A stretch of DNA of 64,000 nt from Herbidospora sakaeratensis (GCF_001570525.1 NZ_BBXC01000009.1:1-64000), one strand, 5' to 3'; shown: positions 50,810 through 59,751, counted from the first letter of the stretch. The notes: generated by a model from the letters alone, not told the origin. Translations and numbers: made by a program.

Positions 50810-51838
50810 GTGAGCGCAGCCATGAACCCCTTCCTCGACGCGCCCCCCGCGGTCTCCGTCATCATGCCGGTGCTCAACGAAGAGCGGCATCTACGCGAAG
50901 CGGTCCAGCAGGTCCTCGACCAGGACTATGCGGGCCCGATCGACGTCGTCCTGGCGGTCGGCCCCTCCCGCGACCGCACGCAGGAGGTCGCCGACTCGAT
51001 CGCCGCGGCCGACTCCCGGGTGAGCCTGGTGCCCAACCCCTCGGGCCGCACCCCCCACGCGCTCAACGCCGCGATCAACGCCTCCAAGGGCGAGGTGGTG
51101 GCCCGGGTCGACGGCCACGCCATGTTGCCGCGCGACTACGTGCGCACCGCCGTGGAGACCCTCCAGGAGACCGGCGCCGACAACGTCGGCGGCATCATGG
51201 CCGCCGAGGGGGTCAGCCCGTTCGAGAAGGCGGTCGCGCGGGCGATGACGTCCAAGATCGGGGTCGGCAACGCCGCGTTCCACGTCGGCGGCGAGGGCGG
51301 CCCGGCCGACACCGTCTATCTGGGCGTGTTCCGGCGCACCGCGCTGGAGCGGGTCGGCGGCTACGACGAACACTTCCAGCGCGCGCAGGACTGGGAGATG
51401 AACCACCGCATCCGGGAGACCGGCGGCCTGGTGTGGTTCCAGCCCAGGATGCGGGTCTCCTACCGGCCGCGCGCCACCGTCGGAGCCCTGGCCAGCCAGT
51501 ACTTCCACTACGGCCGCTGGCGGCGGGTGGTGGCCCGCACCCACCAGGGCACCATCAACCTCCGCTACCTGGCCCCGCCGATCGCGGTCTCGCTGATCGT
51601 GCTGGGCCTGGTCGCCGGGTTCTTCTGGCCGCCCGCGTTCGTCATCCCGGCCGGCTACCTGCTGGCCATCGTCGCCGGGTCGGTGCTGACCGGCCGCGAC
51701 CTCGAACCGGCCGCCCTGCTCCGCCTCCCGGTCGTCTACGCCGCCATGCACCTGTCGTGGGGCGCCGGCTTCATCACCAGCCCGAAGCGGCTGCGCAAGA
51801 AGCAGGAGACGGTCGGGTTACAGGACCTGTTTCAGTAG
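50810..51838 (+). CDS. Membrane glycosyltransferase family 2 (ExoA-like)
   Basis: A 342-residue GT2 enzyme with a GT-A domain (V-S-V-I-M-P-V-L-N-E, D-x-D region A-R-V-D-G-H-A, and acceptor motif Q-D-W-E-M) and two or three C-terminal membrane helices (~255-310). It resembles ExoA-type transferases that extend lipid-linked saccharides at the inner membrane face. Start is GTG 50810 or ATG 50822; TACAGT at 50801-50806 could be a -10 box, so the GTG transcript might be nearly leaderless. Its 3' end overlaps the convergent TagF-like gene by 21 bases. Confidence 0.85.
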   Translation: MSAAMNPFLDAPPAVSVIMPVLNEERHLREAVQQVLDQDYAGPIDVVLAVGPSRDRTQEVADSIAAADSRVSLVPNPSGRTPHALNAAINASKGEVVARVDGHAMLPRDYVRTAVETLQETGADNVGGIMAAEGVSPFEKAVARAMTSKIGVGNAAFHVGGEGGPADTVYLGVFRRTALERVGGYDEHFQRAQDWEMNHRIRETGGLVWFQPRMRVSYRPRATVGALASQYFHYGRWRRVVARTHQGTINLRYLAPPIAVSLIVLGLVAGFFWPPAFVIPAGYLLAIVAGSVLTGRDLEPAALLRLPVVYAAMHLSWGAGFITSPKRLRKKQETVGLQDLFQ

Positions 51839-53569
51839 CCCCTGCTGATACGCCTCCTCGACGGCCGCGGCGAACCGGGCCATCGGATCGCCGTCGCCGA
51901 GCAGGTATCCGCGCAGGGCGCGGCGGGCGTCGGCGAGTTCGTCCTCGCCCGGGTCCTTCGACACCTGGGCCAGGATCTCGGGCAGCTCCCGCAGGTCCTC
52001 CGACAGCAGGTAGGCCGCCTGCGCCGACGGATAGCGGGTGACGAACTCGGCCCGCTCTTTGTCGGCCACGTTGGTGACGACATAGGGCTTGCCCGAGGCC
52101 ATGAAGTCGGCGACCACACTCGAGATGTCGCTGATCAGCAGGTCGGCGTCGTTGAAGCAGTCGTACAGCGTCGGCTTGGGGCCCAGCACCACCGTGCCCG
52201 AGTCGGGGTGTTCGCGGCGCAGCCGGGCCATGATCGCGCCGTGGGCGCGGCGGACCGTCATCGACCGGTGGCCGGTCAGCGGGTGGGGCTTGTAGACCAC
52301 CCTGACCCCTTCGGCCAGCAGCGCGTCGACCAGATGCGGCCCCATCGCCGCCACCGAACTGTGGAACAGGTCGTCGGTCCAGCCCTCCCAGGTGGGCGCG
52401 TAGAGCACCGACCGCGCCCGCGGCCCCTTCTCGTTGATTCCAGGCAGATTCCCGGCGCGAGCCACGGCCGGTCTTCGACCGTCCGCGACTCGCTTGATAC
52501 CCGCCAGCTGCGGTCTGCCCACCTCGACGATCGCCTCGTCGCGCACTCCGACGCCGGCCCGCCGGTAGCGGTCGCGGCCGGCCGGTCCGGCCACCCACAC
52601 CTGGTCGTAGACCTTCGTGTACGGGTTGAACGACGCCTCCTTGTCGCTGTCGCCGTGGCCGACGAACACGCTCACCATGCCCGGCGCCCGCAGCATGTGG
52701 ATGTTGTTGCCGACGTTGGCGGCGAACAGCGCCACCCGGGCGCTGTCGAGCCCGCGGAAGTTCATCAGGTCGACCGCCGACGGGATGCACAACACCGGCA
52801 GCGTCGTGGGGGCCAGCGCGGTGAACAGGGGCCGTTCGCGCAGCACCACGATGGCCCGCCGGGGCAGCGCCTCCAGCACGGGCAACCACATCGACGCCTG
52901 GTAGACGGCGTTGGCCGCGCCGGAGAAGTAGAGGACGACCTCCGGCTCGTAGGCCCTGACCCGGTCGTCGACGAGCTGGACGACCCGCCGCCGGTCGGCC
53001 ACCGGCGCGGCCCGGCGCAGCTCCAGCCCGAGCACGGCCGTCACCACCGCCATGGCGGCCAGCGTCACGGCCATCCCGGCCCCGGCGAGCCAGGTGTCAC
53101 CCGTGAGCCCGGCCACCGCTGCGAGCACGACGGGCGGCACGTCGAAGTAGAGCAGCCGGGTGCCGCGCTGGCCGAGCAGCCTGCCGGACGGCGCCCGCGG
53201 CAGGGTGACCTGCAGGTTGCGCGTCTCGACCGGCCGCAGGTGGTGCCACCGGTGCAGGAACAGCGCCAGCCCGGTCTGGGTCGCCCGCATCGCGTGGAAG
53301 ATGAACAGCCCGCCCGCCAGCGGCACGAACGGCAGGCCCAGCCGGGCCAGCAGCAGCACCGCCGCCATCTCCCGGGCCAGGAACCGGACCGTCACCCCGA
53401 GGTGGACCCGGCTCAGCTGGTCGGCCGCCGCCTTCGGCAACACGAGCTCGGCGGCGTAGGACACGAGCACGGCGGCGGCGAACAACCACGGCGACGGCGT
53501 CAGCGCGGCCGCCACCAGCGCCGGGCACGAACCCAGCACTACGCCCGTGACCAGGACTTTCTTCCCCAT
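51818..53569 (-). CDS. TagF-like CDP-glycerol/CDP-ribitol glycerophosphotransferase with N-terminal membrane domain
   Basis: A 583-residue protein: residues ~1-190 contain about five membrane helices, and residues ~210-580 form the teichoic-acid polymerase fold (GT-B type) with S-V-F-V-G-H-G-D-S-D-K, Y-K-P-H-P and L-I-S-D-I-S-S-V-V-A-D-F, which include the conserved catalytic histidine and nucleotide-binding regions. Family members string alditol phosphates from CDP-alditols into teichoic acids. It lies 9 bases downstream of the CDP-ribitol-type fusion gene on the same strand. No strong ribosome site is visible before ATG 53569. Polymer identity is inference. Confidence 0.85.
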   Translation of the reverse strand: MGKKVLVTGVVLGSCPALVAAALTPSPWLFAAAVLVSYAAELVLPKAAADQLSRVHLGVTVRFLAREMAAVLLLARLGLPFVPLAGGLFIFHAMRATQTGLALFLHRWHHLRPVETRNLQVTLPRAPSGRLLGQRGTRLLYFDVPPVVLAAVAGLTGDTWLAGAGMAVTLAAMAVVTAVLGLELRRAAPVADRRRVVQLVDDRVRAYEPEVVLYFSGAANAVYQASMWLPVLEALPRRAIVVLRERPLFTALAPTTLPVLCIPSAVDLMNFRGLDSARVALFAANVGNNIHMLRAPGMVSVFVGHGDSDKEASFNPYTKVYDQVWVAGPAGRDRYRRAGVGVRDEAIVEVGRPQLAGIKRVADGRRPAVARAGNLPGINEKGPRARSVLYAPTWEGWTDDLFHSSVAAMGPHLVDALLAEGVRVVYKPHPLTGHRSMTVRRAHGAIMARLRREHPDSGTVVLGPKPTLYDCFNDADLLISDISSVVADFMASGKPYVVTNVADKERAEFVTRYPSAQAAYLLSEDLRELPEILAQVSKDPGEDELADARRALRGYLLGDGDPMARFAAAVEEAYQQGLLKQVL

Positions 53570-53578
53570 AGAGGGGGG

Positions 53579-54973
53579 TTACCCAGTCAGCCGCACATCG
53601 ATCACCTGTCCGGTCAAAGGGGACACCAGCACATCGATGCTGGTCTCGGCCACGGCGTAGGGGGACAGCAGGGACGTCGGCGGCTCGTCGCCGAACGCGC
53701 GCTGCCGCATCGGCGTGGCGGTGCGTTCGGGGTTGACGCAGTTGACCCGGATGCCCTGCGGCGCCCATTCGTCGGCGAGCGCCTGGGTGAGGTTGACGAC
53801 GGCGGCCTTGGCCGAGGAGTAGAGGCTGTAGTCGGCCCGGCCGCGCGTGTAGGAGGAGGAGGTGTAGAGCAGCAGGTGGCCGCGCGTCTCGGCGAGATAG
53901 CGGAACGCCGCCCTGGCCACGTTGACGGGGCCCAGGTAGTTGACGCCGACCGTCTCCTCGACGGTCGCGGGGTCGGTGTCGGCCAGCTTGCCCATGTGGA
54001 GCACGGCGGCGGTGTTGACCACGAAGTCGATGCGGCCGGTGGCGGCGTACACGCCCCGGAGGGCCTCGGCCACCGCGGCCGGATCCTGCACCGCGACCCC
54101 GCCGGCGGTGCGGGAGAAGACGTGGGTGTCGGCGCCGTGCTTGCGGGCCAGGTCGACGACGTCGGCGCCGATGCCGTAGGAGCCGCCGAAGACGACCAGC
54201 ACCTTGCCGGTGAGGTCGAGGCCGGGCTGCGGTTCGGGCGGGGTGGCGGCGGCGAGCTGGAAGAGCTTGTCGGCGATGTAGACGTCGACCGGGTGGGTCA
54301 CCTTCATGTTGTGCTCGCTGCCGGGCACGATCGCGATCGGCACGTCGGGGCGGTAGCGCAGCATGACGCCGCAGTCGTCGGTGGCGGGCCGCTTGTCGAA
54401 GTCGGGGTCGGCCAGGGCGCGCCGGTAGGCGTCGCGGACCACCGACAACCGGAAACACTGCGGGGTCTGCCCCCGCCGCAGCCCCGACCGGTCGGGGATG
54501 TCGCGGATGATCTCGCCCGACGGCCCCGGGACCGCCACGACCACGGTGTCGCTCGACGGGATCGCGACGTCGACCGCCTGGAACTCCTGCAGCTTCTCGA
54601 CGCACTCGGCGATGATGCGGGGCTCGATCAGGGGCCGCACGGCGTCGTGCAGCAGGACGTCACATTCCTCGTCTCCCAGGGCGGAAAGGGCCAGCCAGGT
54701 CGACTCGGTCCGGCTCGTTCCGCCGTCGATCACCTTGCTGACCTTCGTGAAACCGTTACGCTCCACGAGCGCCCGAACCTCGTCGCCGAACCCCGGGGTC
54801 ATCAGCACGACGACCTCGTCGACGTCGGGGTGGCCGTCGAAGACGGCCAGGGTGTGCTCCAGGATGGTCCGGCCCGCGATCTTGAGGAGCTGCTTCGGCG
54901 TGTTGAGCCCGACCCGCTGCCCGACGCCTCCGGCCAGGACGACGCCGACCGTGCGCAACCGTGATTCGATCAT
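53579..54973 (-). CDS. Bifunctional cytidylyltransferase / SDR (CDP-ribitol synthesis, Acs1/Bcs1-like)
   Basis: A 464-residue cytoplasmic fusion. Residues 1-230 are IspD/TarI-like: V-V-L-A-G-G-V-G-Q-R near residue 12, P-K-Q-L-L, D-A-V-R-P-L and T-D-D-C. Residues ~250-464 form an SDR domain with V-F-G-G-S-Y-G-I-G and the Y-S-S-A-K catalytic motif. This order is that of Haemophilus Acs1/Bcs1, which reduce D-ribulose-5-phosphate to ribitol-5-phosphate and activate it with CTP. It probably feeds the TagF-like polymerase downstream. ATG 54973 has the excellent GGGGAGGAT. A plain IspD of isoprenoid synthesis is unlikely given the fusion. Confidence 0.87.
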   Translation of the reverse strand: MIESRLRTVGVVLAGGVGQRVGLNTPKQLLKIAGRTILEHTLAVFDGHPDVDEVVVLMTPGFGDEVRALVERNGFTKVSKVIDGGTSRTESTWLALSALGDEECDVLLHDAVRPLIEPRIIAECVEKLQEFQAVDVAIPSSDTVVVAVPGPSGEIIRDIPDRSGLRRGQTPQCFRLSVVRDAYRRALADPDFDKRPATDDCGVMLRYRPDVPIAIVPGSEHNMKVTHPVDVYIADKLFQLAAATPPEPQPGLDLTGKVLVVFGGSYGIGADVVDLARKHGADTHVFSRTAGGVAVQDPAAVAEALRGVYAATGRIDFVVNTAAVLHMGKLADTDPATVEETVGVNYLGPVNVARAAFRYLAETRGHLLLYTSSSYTRGRADYSLYSSAKAAVVNLTQALADEWAPQGIRVNCVNPERTATPMRQRAFGDEPPTSLLSPYAVAETSIDVLVSPLTGQVIDVRLTG

Positions 54974-55011
54974 CTTGATCCTCCCCGCCCGCACCATACC
55001 CGTGACGGTGA

Positions 55012-55040
55012 TTGCCCATTAGTGATCACTCGGTTACTTT
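55012..55040 (+). promoter_or_regulatory. Candidate promoter with internal palindrome
   Basis: TTGCCC (55012-55017) and TACTTT (55035-55040) have a 17-base spacer containing AGTGATCACT (55021-55030), a perfect palindrome. It precedes the CDP-alcohol phosphotransferase gene. Confidence 0.45.
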
Positions 55041-55078
55041 TCGGGTTAGCGCGGGCGTCGACGGAAGTGGGGTCTGAC

Positions 55079-56497
55079 ATGCAGGTTCAGTCCGTCACGC
55101 AGACCGTGGCGGTCGTGCTCGCCAACACCCCTGCGGCCCGGCTGGCCTGCGACGGGGGCACCGTGCTCGGACGGCTCACCGAACAGCTCACCTCAATCCC
55201 GGTCGCGGTCAGGGTGGTCGGCCGCGCGGGCGGCGACCTCGCCGACGACCTCAGGGAGATCGCCGTCGTGGCCCGGTCCGGCTCCGCGCCGCTGGCCATC
55301 ATCTCAGGTGACGTGGTCGCCCACACCGAGGCCATCGCCAACCTGCTGGAGCACCCGGCCAGGACCACCGGCGCGCTCGTCGCCGAGGGCGAGCCCGGCC
55401 CCGGCGCGAGCCCGGTCAGGGTCGAGCACGACCGCGTCGCGGCGGCCGGGAACTCCTTCCACCAGCTGGTCGGCCCCAACGCCACCTTCCGCGGCGTGCT
55501 CCAGGTGGGCGCGGCCGACCTGCCGCGCCTGGCCGCCGTCGCCGCCGAGCTGAGCGACCTGGCCAAGGAGGACCTGCTCGGCGAGGCCCGCGACGACGAG
55601 GCCGCCGACCTGCTGCTGGCCGGGATGGTGCGCTCCGGGGTGCCGGTCGCGGCGGTGCCGCTCGGCGTCCTGCACGCCGAACGGGTGACCGGGCAGGAGG
55701 CCGCCGACGCGGCGTTCGGCCGTCTCGGCGCGGTCGACGAGGAACGCGCCCGGCTCGACGCCGCGGTCAAGCAGGACGACGGCTTCTTCGCCACCTACGC
55801 CGTCAGCACCTGGTCGCGCCACCTGGTGAAGGCGGCGGCCTGGTTGCGGCTGACGCCCAACGGGGTGACCGGCATCTCCGTCGGCCTGGCGGCGATGGCC
55901 GCGATCTGGTTCTCCACCGGCACCCGCGCCGCCCAGCTCGCCGGGGCGGTCGCGCTCTACCTGTCGTTCGTGCTCGACTGCGTCGACGGGCAGCTGGCCC
56001 GCTACACCCGCCGGTTCAGCCCGATCGGCGCCTGGCTCGACGCGACGTTCGACCGGGTCAAGGAGTACGTCGTCTACGTCGGCCTGGCCCTCGGCTACAC
56101 CGGCGGGATGGTCGGCGGCGCCACCGGGCCGGGCGACATCTGGGCCCTGGCGGTCGGCGCGATGTTGCTCCAGGCGGTCCGGCACATGATCGACTTCTCG
56201 TACGCCGGCGCCGTCGCCGACGCCGCGAAGGTGGGCTCGGCGTGGGGGAACTCGCGCCGGTCGCTGGCCGTGGCGGCCGACGGGGCCCGGCTGGTGCAGC
56301 TGGCCGGGCGGTTGGAGAAGGGCACTGCCACCCGCTGGGCCAAGAAGATCATCGTGCTGCCGATCGGCGAGCGCATGGCGCTCATCGCCGTCACGGCGGC
56401 GTTCTTCAACGCCTACGTCACCTTCGTCGCCCTGCTGGTCTGGGGCGGGATCGCCGCCCTCTACACGCTCACCGGACGGATCGCGAGGTCGCTCTGA
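55079..56497 (+). CDS. CDP-alcohol phosphatidyltransferase with N-terminal nucleotidyltransferase-like domain
   Basis: A 472-residue protein. Residues ~1-250 resemble a degenerate nucleotidyltransferase/MobA fold; residues ~265-470 form a membrane CDP-OH-P domain with the complete D-x2-D-G-x2-A-R-x8-G-x3-D-x3-D motif beginning at Asp300. The enzyme class moves a phospho-alcohol from CDP-alcohol, or a phosphatidyl group, to an alcohol. ATG 55079 is taken over the upstream 55022 because GAAGTGGGG precedes it and the earlier start would fall in the promoter. It is coupled to the DUF5941 gene (TGATG). The substrates are unknown. Confidence 0.85.
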   Translation: MQVQSVTQTVAVVLANTPAARLACDGGTVLGRLTEQLTSIPVAVRVVGRAGGDLADDLREIAVVARSGSAPLAIISGDVVAHTEAIANLLEHPARTTGALVAEGEPGPGASPVRVEHDRVAAAGNSFHQLVGPNATFRGVLQVGAADLPRLAAVAAELSDLAKEDLLGEARDDEAADLLLAGMVRSGVPVAAVPLGVLHAERVTGQEAADAAFGRLGAVDEERARLDAAVKQDDGFFATYAVSTWSRHLVKAAAWLRLTPNGVTGISVGLAAMAAIWFSTGTRAAQLAGAVALYLSFVLDCVDGQLARYTRRFSPIGAWLDATFDRVKEYVVYVGLALGYTGGMVGGATGPGDIWALAVGAMLLQAVRHMIDFSYAGAVADAAKVGSAWGNSRRSLAVAADGARLVQLAGRLEKGTATRWAKKIIVLPIGERMALIAVTAAFFNAYVTFVALLVWGGIAALYTLTGRIARSL

Positions 56498-57120
56498 TGA
56501 CGACGACTCACCTGTCTCCGGTGCCCGCCGGCCACGTGGTCGCCTACCGCGACGACGGCCCGCTGTCGGCCGCGATGGGCACCATGGTCTCGGGCCAGAT
56601 CCCGCCGCTGCCGCCGGCCCTGGCGGGCCTGTTCGTGACCGGGGTGCTGCTCACCCTGGGCGTGGCGGGCGCCGACGGCCTGGCCGTGTTCGCCCCGGCG
56701 GTCGCGCTGCTGCTGGCCGGGCCGGGTTCCTCCCACCGCCACGACGGGCGGCTCGACTGGCTGGTGCCGCCGATCCTGCGCATCACCGAATACGGCTTCG
56801 TGGCCTCGGTCGGGTTCGCCCACGGGGTGCCCCCGGTGATCGTCTTCCTGCTCCTCGGCGCTATCCTCTTCCACCATTACGACCTTGTTTACCGGGTCCG
56901 CCAGCACGTCTACCCGCCCGCCTGGCTCGCGGCGGCGGGGTTCGGCTGGGAGGGCCGGATGCTCGTGGTCGCCGCGGGCGCCTGGTTCGACGGGGTGACG
57001 GCGGTGTTCGTGCTGCTGGCGCTCTACCTGTGGGGCATGTTCGGCTGGGAGAGCGTGACGTGCTGGCTCGCGGCCCCGCGTTCCGGTACGGAGGCCGCCA
57101 ATCTCGGCATCAATGATTAA
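56497..57120 (+). CDS. DUF5941-type membrane protein
   Basis: A 207-residue integral membrane protein with four to five helices (~40-75, 90-110, 115-130, 150-185) and a charged central H-H-Y-D-L-V-Y-R. It resembles the actinobacterial DUF5941 domain that is often encoded beside, or fused to, CDP-alcohol phosphotransferases. The ATG overlaps the preceding stop, so the two proteins are made together and may form one complex. Biochemical role is not known. Confidence 0.65.
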   Translation: MTTTHLSPVPAGHVVAYRDDGPLSAAMGTMVSGQIPPLPPALAGLFVTGVLLTLGVAGADGLAVFAPAVALLLAGPGSSHRHDGRLDWLVPPILRITEYGFVASVGFAHGVPPVIVFLLLGAILFHHYDLVYRVRQHVYPPAWLAAAGFGWEGRMLVVAAGAWFDGVTAVFVLLALYLWGMFGWESVTCWLAAPRSGTEAANLGIND

Positions 57121-57213
57121 TCTGAACAACAGCCCTCATTCGGATTACACGATCAGGTCTGGTTGGCAACTAACCTGTGGGGTTACACGCAGTTCGACCC
57201 CAAGGAGCGCACG

Positions 57214-57945
57214 TTGCTGGGAATGGTGCTGGCCGCCGGAGCCGGCCGCCGTCTAAGGCCCTACACCGACACACTGCCCAAGGCGCTGGTGCCGGTCGAC
57301 GGTGAGACGACGATCCTGGACATCGCCCTGGGCAACCTCGCCGCGGTGGACCTCCGCGAGGTCGTGGTGATCGTGGGATATCAGGCGCAGGCCGTCGTCG
57401 ACCGCAAGGCGGCGCTCGAAGACCGCCACGGCGTCAACCTCACGCTGGTCTTCAACGACAAGGCCGAGGAGTGGAACAACGCCTACTCCCTCTGGTGCGC
57501 CCGCGACTACTTCTCCCACGGCGTGCTGCTGGTCAACGGCGACACCGTCCACCCCGTCTCGGTCGAGCACACCCTGCTGAACGCTCCCGAGACCAGCGAC
57601 GTGCTGCTCGCGGTCGACGACGTGAAGACGCTCGGCGACGAGGAGATGAAGGTCACCCTCGGCGGCGAGCAGCTCAAGCGCATCACCAAGCTGATGGAGC
57701 CCTCCGAGGCCTACGGCGAGTACATCGGCGCCACCCTCATCCGGCCGGGCGCCGCCGAGCGGCTGGCCGACGCGCTGCGCACCACCTTCGAGCGCGACCC
57801 CCAGCTCTACTACGAAGACGGCTACCAGGAGATGGTCGAGCGCGGCGAGACCATCCACGTCGCGCCCATCGGCGACGTGCGGTGGGTCGAGGTCGACAAC
57901 CACGACGACCTCGCCAAGGCCCGCGTCATCGCCGCGACCTACTGA
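57214..57945 (+). CDS. Sugar/alcohol-phosphate nucleotidyltransferase (LicC-like)
   Basis: A 243-residue cytoplasmic NTP transferase opening M-V-L-A-A-G-A-G-R-R-L-R-P-Y with P-K-A-L-V-P-V, V-N-G-D-T as metal-binding Asp, and W-V-E-V-D-N-H-D-D-L at the C-terminus. The group includes CTP:phosphocholine and related cytidylyltransferases. TTG 57214 is selected as start since AAGGAG (57202-57207) is ideally spaced; the in-frame TTG at 57163 has no ribosome site. The dehydrogenase gene 11 bases downstream suggests it activates glycerol-1-phosphate or a similar alcohol phosphate (inference). Confidence 0.8.
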   Translation: MLGMVLAAGAGRRLRPYTDTLPKALVPVDGETTILDIALGNLAAVDLREVVVIVGYQAQAVVDRKAALEDRHGVNLTLVFNDKAEEWNNAYSLWCARDYFSHGVLLVNGDTVHPVSVEHTLLNAPETSDVLLAVDDVKTLGDEEMKVTLGGEQLKRITKLMEPSEAYGEYIGATLIRPGAAERLADALRTTFERDPQLYYEDGYQEMVERGETIHVAPIGDVRWVEVDNHDDLAKARVIAATY

Positions 57946-57956
57946 GAGGGGGGCAC

Positions 57957-59015
57957 ATGCCGATTCTGGCGAGGATGCTCCCCGCCCCCATCACCATGGA
58001 GGTGCGCCGGGGCGCGATCGCGCAGCTCGGAACGCTGCTGGCCGACAGCCGGGTGGCGACCTCCGGGCGGGTGGCGGTGGCCGTGGGCGCGGGCCTGGGC
58101 GACCGCATCACCGAGGTCATCGCGCCCTCGCTGGGCGACGCCGAGGTCTTCCGGGTGCCCGACGGCTCGGTCGACGCCGCCATCACGCTCGGCGCCGACC
58201 TGCGCAAGGGCGCCTACGAGGCGCTGGTGGGCATCGGCGGCGGCAAGACCATCGACGCCACCAAGTACGCCGCCTCGCTCGCCGGCATCCCCATGGTCGC
58301 CGTGGCGACCAACCTGGCCCACGACGGCATCTGCTCGCCGACCGCCTCGCTCACCCACGAGAGCGGCAAGGGCTCGTTCGGCGTGCCGATGCCGGTGGCG
58401 ATCATGGTCGACCTCGACTTCGTCCACGACGCCCCCCAGGCGCTGGTGCGCTCGGGCGTCGGCGACGTGATCAGCAACCTGTCGGCGATCGAAGACTGGC
58501 AACTCGGCAACGCCGAGCGCGGCGAGCCGATCGACGGGCTGGCCTGTTCCATGGCCCGTACGGCCGCCGAGGCCGTCATGGGGCGCGGCGACTCCGTGGA
58601 GTCCGACGCGTTCCTGACCGTCTTGGCGGAGGCTTTGATTCTTTCCGGCATGTCGATGGTCATCGCCGGGTCAAGCCGTCCGGCGAGCGGCGGAGATCAT
58701 GAGATCCTGCATGCCGTGGATCAGCTCTTCCCCGGCACCTCCAACCACGGCGAGCTGGCCGGCATCGGCGCCGCGTTCTGTTTCCACCTGCGCGACGACG
58801 AGGCCCGGCTGGGCCAGATCGTCGACTGCCTGCGCCGCCACGAACTCCCGGTGACCCACCTCGACGTGGGCCTGACCACCGAGCAGTTCGCCCAGGCGAT
58901 CGCGCTCGCGCCGTCGACCCGTCCGGGTCGATACACCATCCTTGAGCATCTCCGCCTGACCGAGGGCGAGATCCGTGATCGAGTTGAGGGTTATGTCCAC
59001 GCCGTCGGTCGCTGA
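57957..59015 (+). CDS. sn-Glycerol-1-phosphate dehydrogenase homologue (iron/zinc alcohol dehydrogenase family)
   Basis: A 352-residue cytoplasmic dehydrogenase. The NAD-binding G-I-G-G-G-K-T-I-D-A-T-K is followed by the metal-site segments of glycerol-1-phosphate dehydrogenases: A-H-D-G-I-C-S-P (Asp123), S-G-G-D-H-E-I-L-H (His248) and S-N-H-G-E-L-A-G-I-G (His264). Such enzymes reduce dihydroxyacetone phosphate to sn-glycerol-1-phosphate, as in archaeal lipids and Bacillus AraM. ATG 57957 has GAGAGGGG upstream. The gene sits in a run of nucleotidyltransferase, this gene and CDP-alcohol phosphotransferase, so its product probably enters an envelope lipid or polymer. Another 2-keto-phosphate substrate is possible. 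Confidence 0.82.
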   Translation: MPILARMLPAPITMEVRRGAIAQLGTLLADSRVATSGRVAVAVGAGLGDRITEVIAPSLGDAEVFRVPDGSVDAAITLGADLRKGAYEALVGIGGGKTIDATKYAASLAGIPMVAVATNLAHDGICSPTASLTHESGKGSFGVPMPVAIMVDLDFVHDAPQALVRSGVGDVISNLSAIEDWQLGNAERGEPIDGLACSMARTAAEAVMGRGDSVESDAFLTVLAEALILSGMSMVIAGSSRPASGGDHEILHAVDQLFPGTSNHGELAGIGAAFCFHLRDDEARLGQIVDCLRRHELPVTHLDVGLTTEQFAQAIALAPSTRPGRYTILEHLRLTEGEIRDRVEGYVHAVGR

Positions 59016-59751
59016 GGTCCGCGCCAAGGCGCAGCCCGAGATGACCCTGGAGCGCCGCAACGGGGAACACTGGGCGGGCCTGCTCTACATGCGCAAGTTG
59101 TCGATCTACGTCACCTGGGCGCTGGCCCGCACCCCCATCACGCCCAACCAGGTCACCGGCCTGATGATCGTGACCGGGGTGGCGGCGGGCGCGGTGCTGG
59201 TGCTGCCGGGGCTGGCCGCGGCCGTGCTGGCGGCCCTGCTGGTGCAGGTCTACCTGCTGCTCGACTGCTCCGACGGCGAGCTGGCCCGGTGGACCGGGCG
59301 CACCTCGCTGACCGGCGTCTACCTCGACCGGGTGGGCCACTACTTCGCCGAGGCGGCGATCCTCATCGGGCTCGGCTTCCGGGCCTCCGAGACCTGGCCC
59401 GACTGGTACACCGTGCTCGGCTTCGCCGCCGCGCTCGGCGCCATCCTCATCAAGTCGGAGACCGACCTGGTCGACGTCGCGCGGGCCCGCTCGGGGCTGG
59501 TCGCGGCGACCGAGTCGTCGGCGACCCAGTTCCAGTCACGCAAGCTGGCGATGGCCCGCCGGGCGGCGGCCGCGCTGCGGTTCCACCGGGTGATCCAGGC
59601 GGTCGAGTTGTCACTTATCGTGGTGATCGCCGCGGTGCTCGACTTCTGGTTCCCGGCGACGAGGATCCTCGTCGTGGCGTGCGCGATCATCGCCGGGGTG
59701 CAACTTATTCTGCACCTGGTGAGCATTCTCGCCTCACGGCGGCTCGCTTGA
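58993..59751 (+). CDS. CDP-alcohol phosphatidyltransferase family protein with altered fourth Asp
   Basis: A 252-residue membrane protein with about five helices. The motif reads D-x2-D-G-x2-A-R-x8-G-x3-D-x3-H: Asp91, Asp94 and Asp112 are kept, but the last Asp, usually the catalytic base, is His116. Related actinobacterial proteins seem to vary at this site, so it may be a distinct subfamily rather than a dead enzyme. GTG 58975 is an alternative start; both overlap the dehydrogenase gene, implying coupling. It probably joins a CDP-activated alcohol made by the two preceding enzymes to an acceptor. Confidence 0.8.
   Translation: MSTPSVAEVRAKAQPEMTLERRNGEHWAGLLYMRKLSIYVTWALARTPITPNQVTGLMIVTGVAAGAVLVLPGLAAAVLAALLVQVYLLLDCSDGELARWTGRTSLTGVYLDRVGHYFAEAAILIGLGFRASETWPDWYTVLGFAAALGAILIKSETDLVDVARARSGLVAATESSATQFQSRKLAMARRAAAALRFHRVIQAVELSLIVVIAAVLDFWFPATRILVVACAIIAGVQLILHLVSILASRRLA

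Noticed and set aside
52208-54964. 918-residue open frame on the plus strand
   Set aside because: Antisense to the TagF-like and cytidylyltransferase-SDR genes, both with intact motifs; His/Arg/Gln-rich translation has no domain character.
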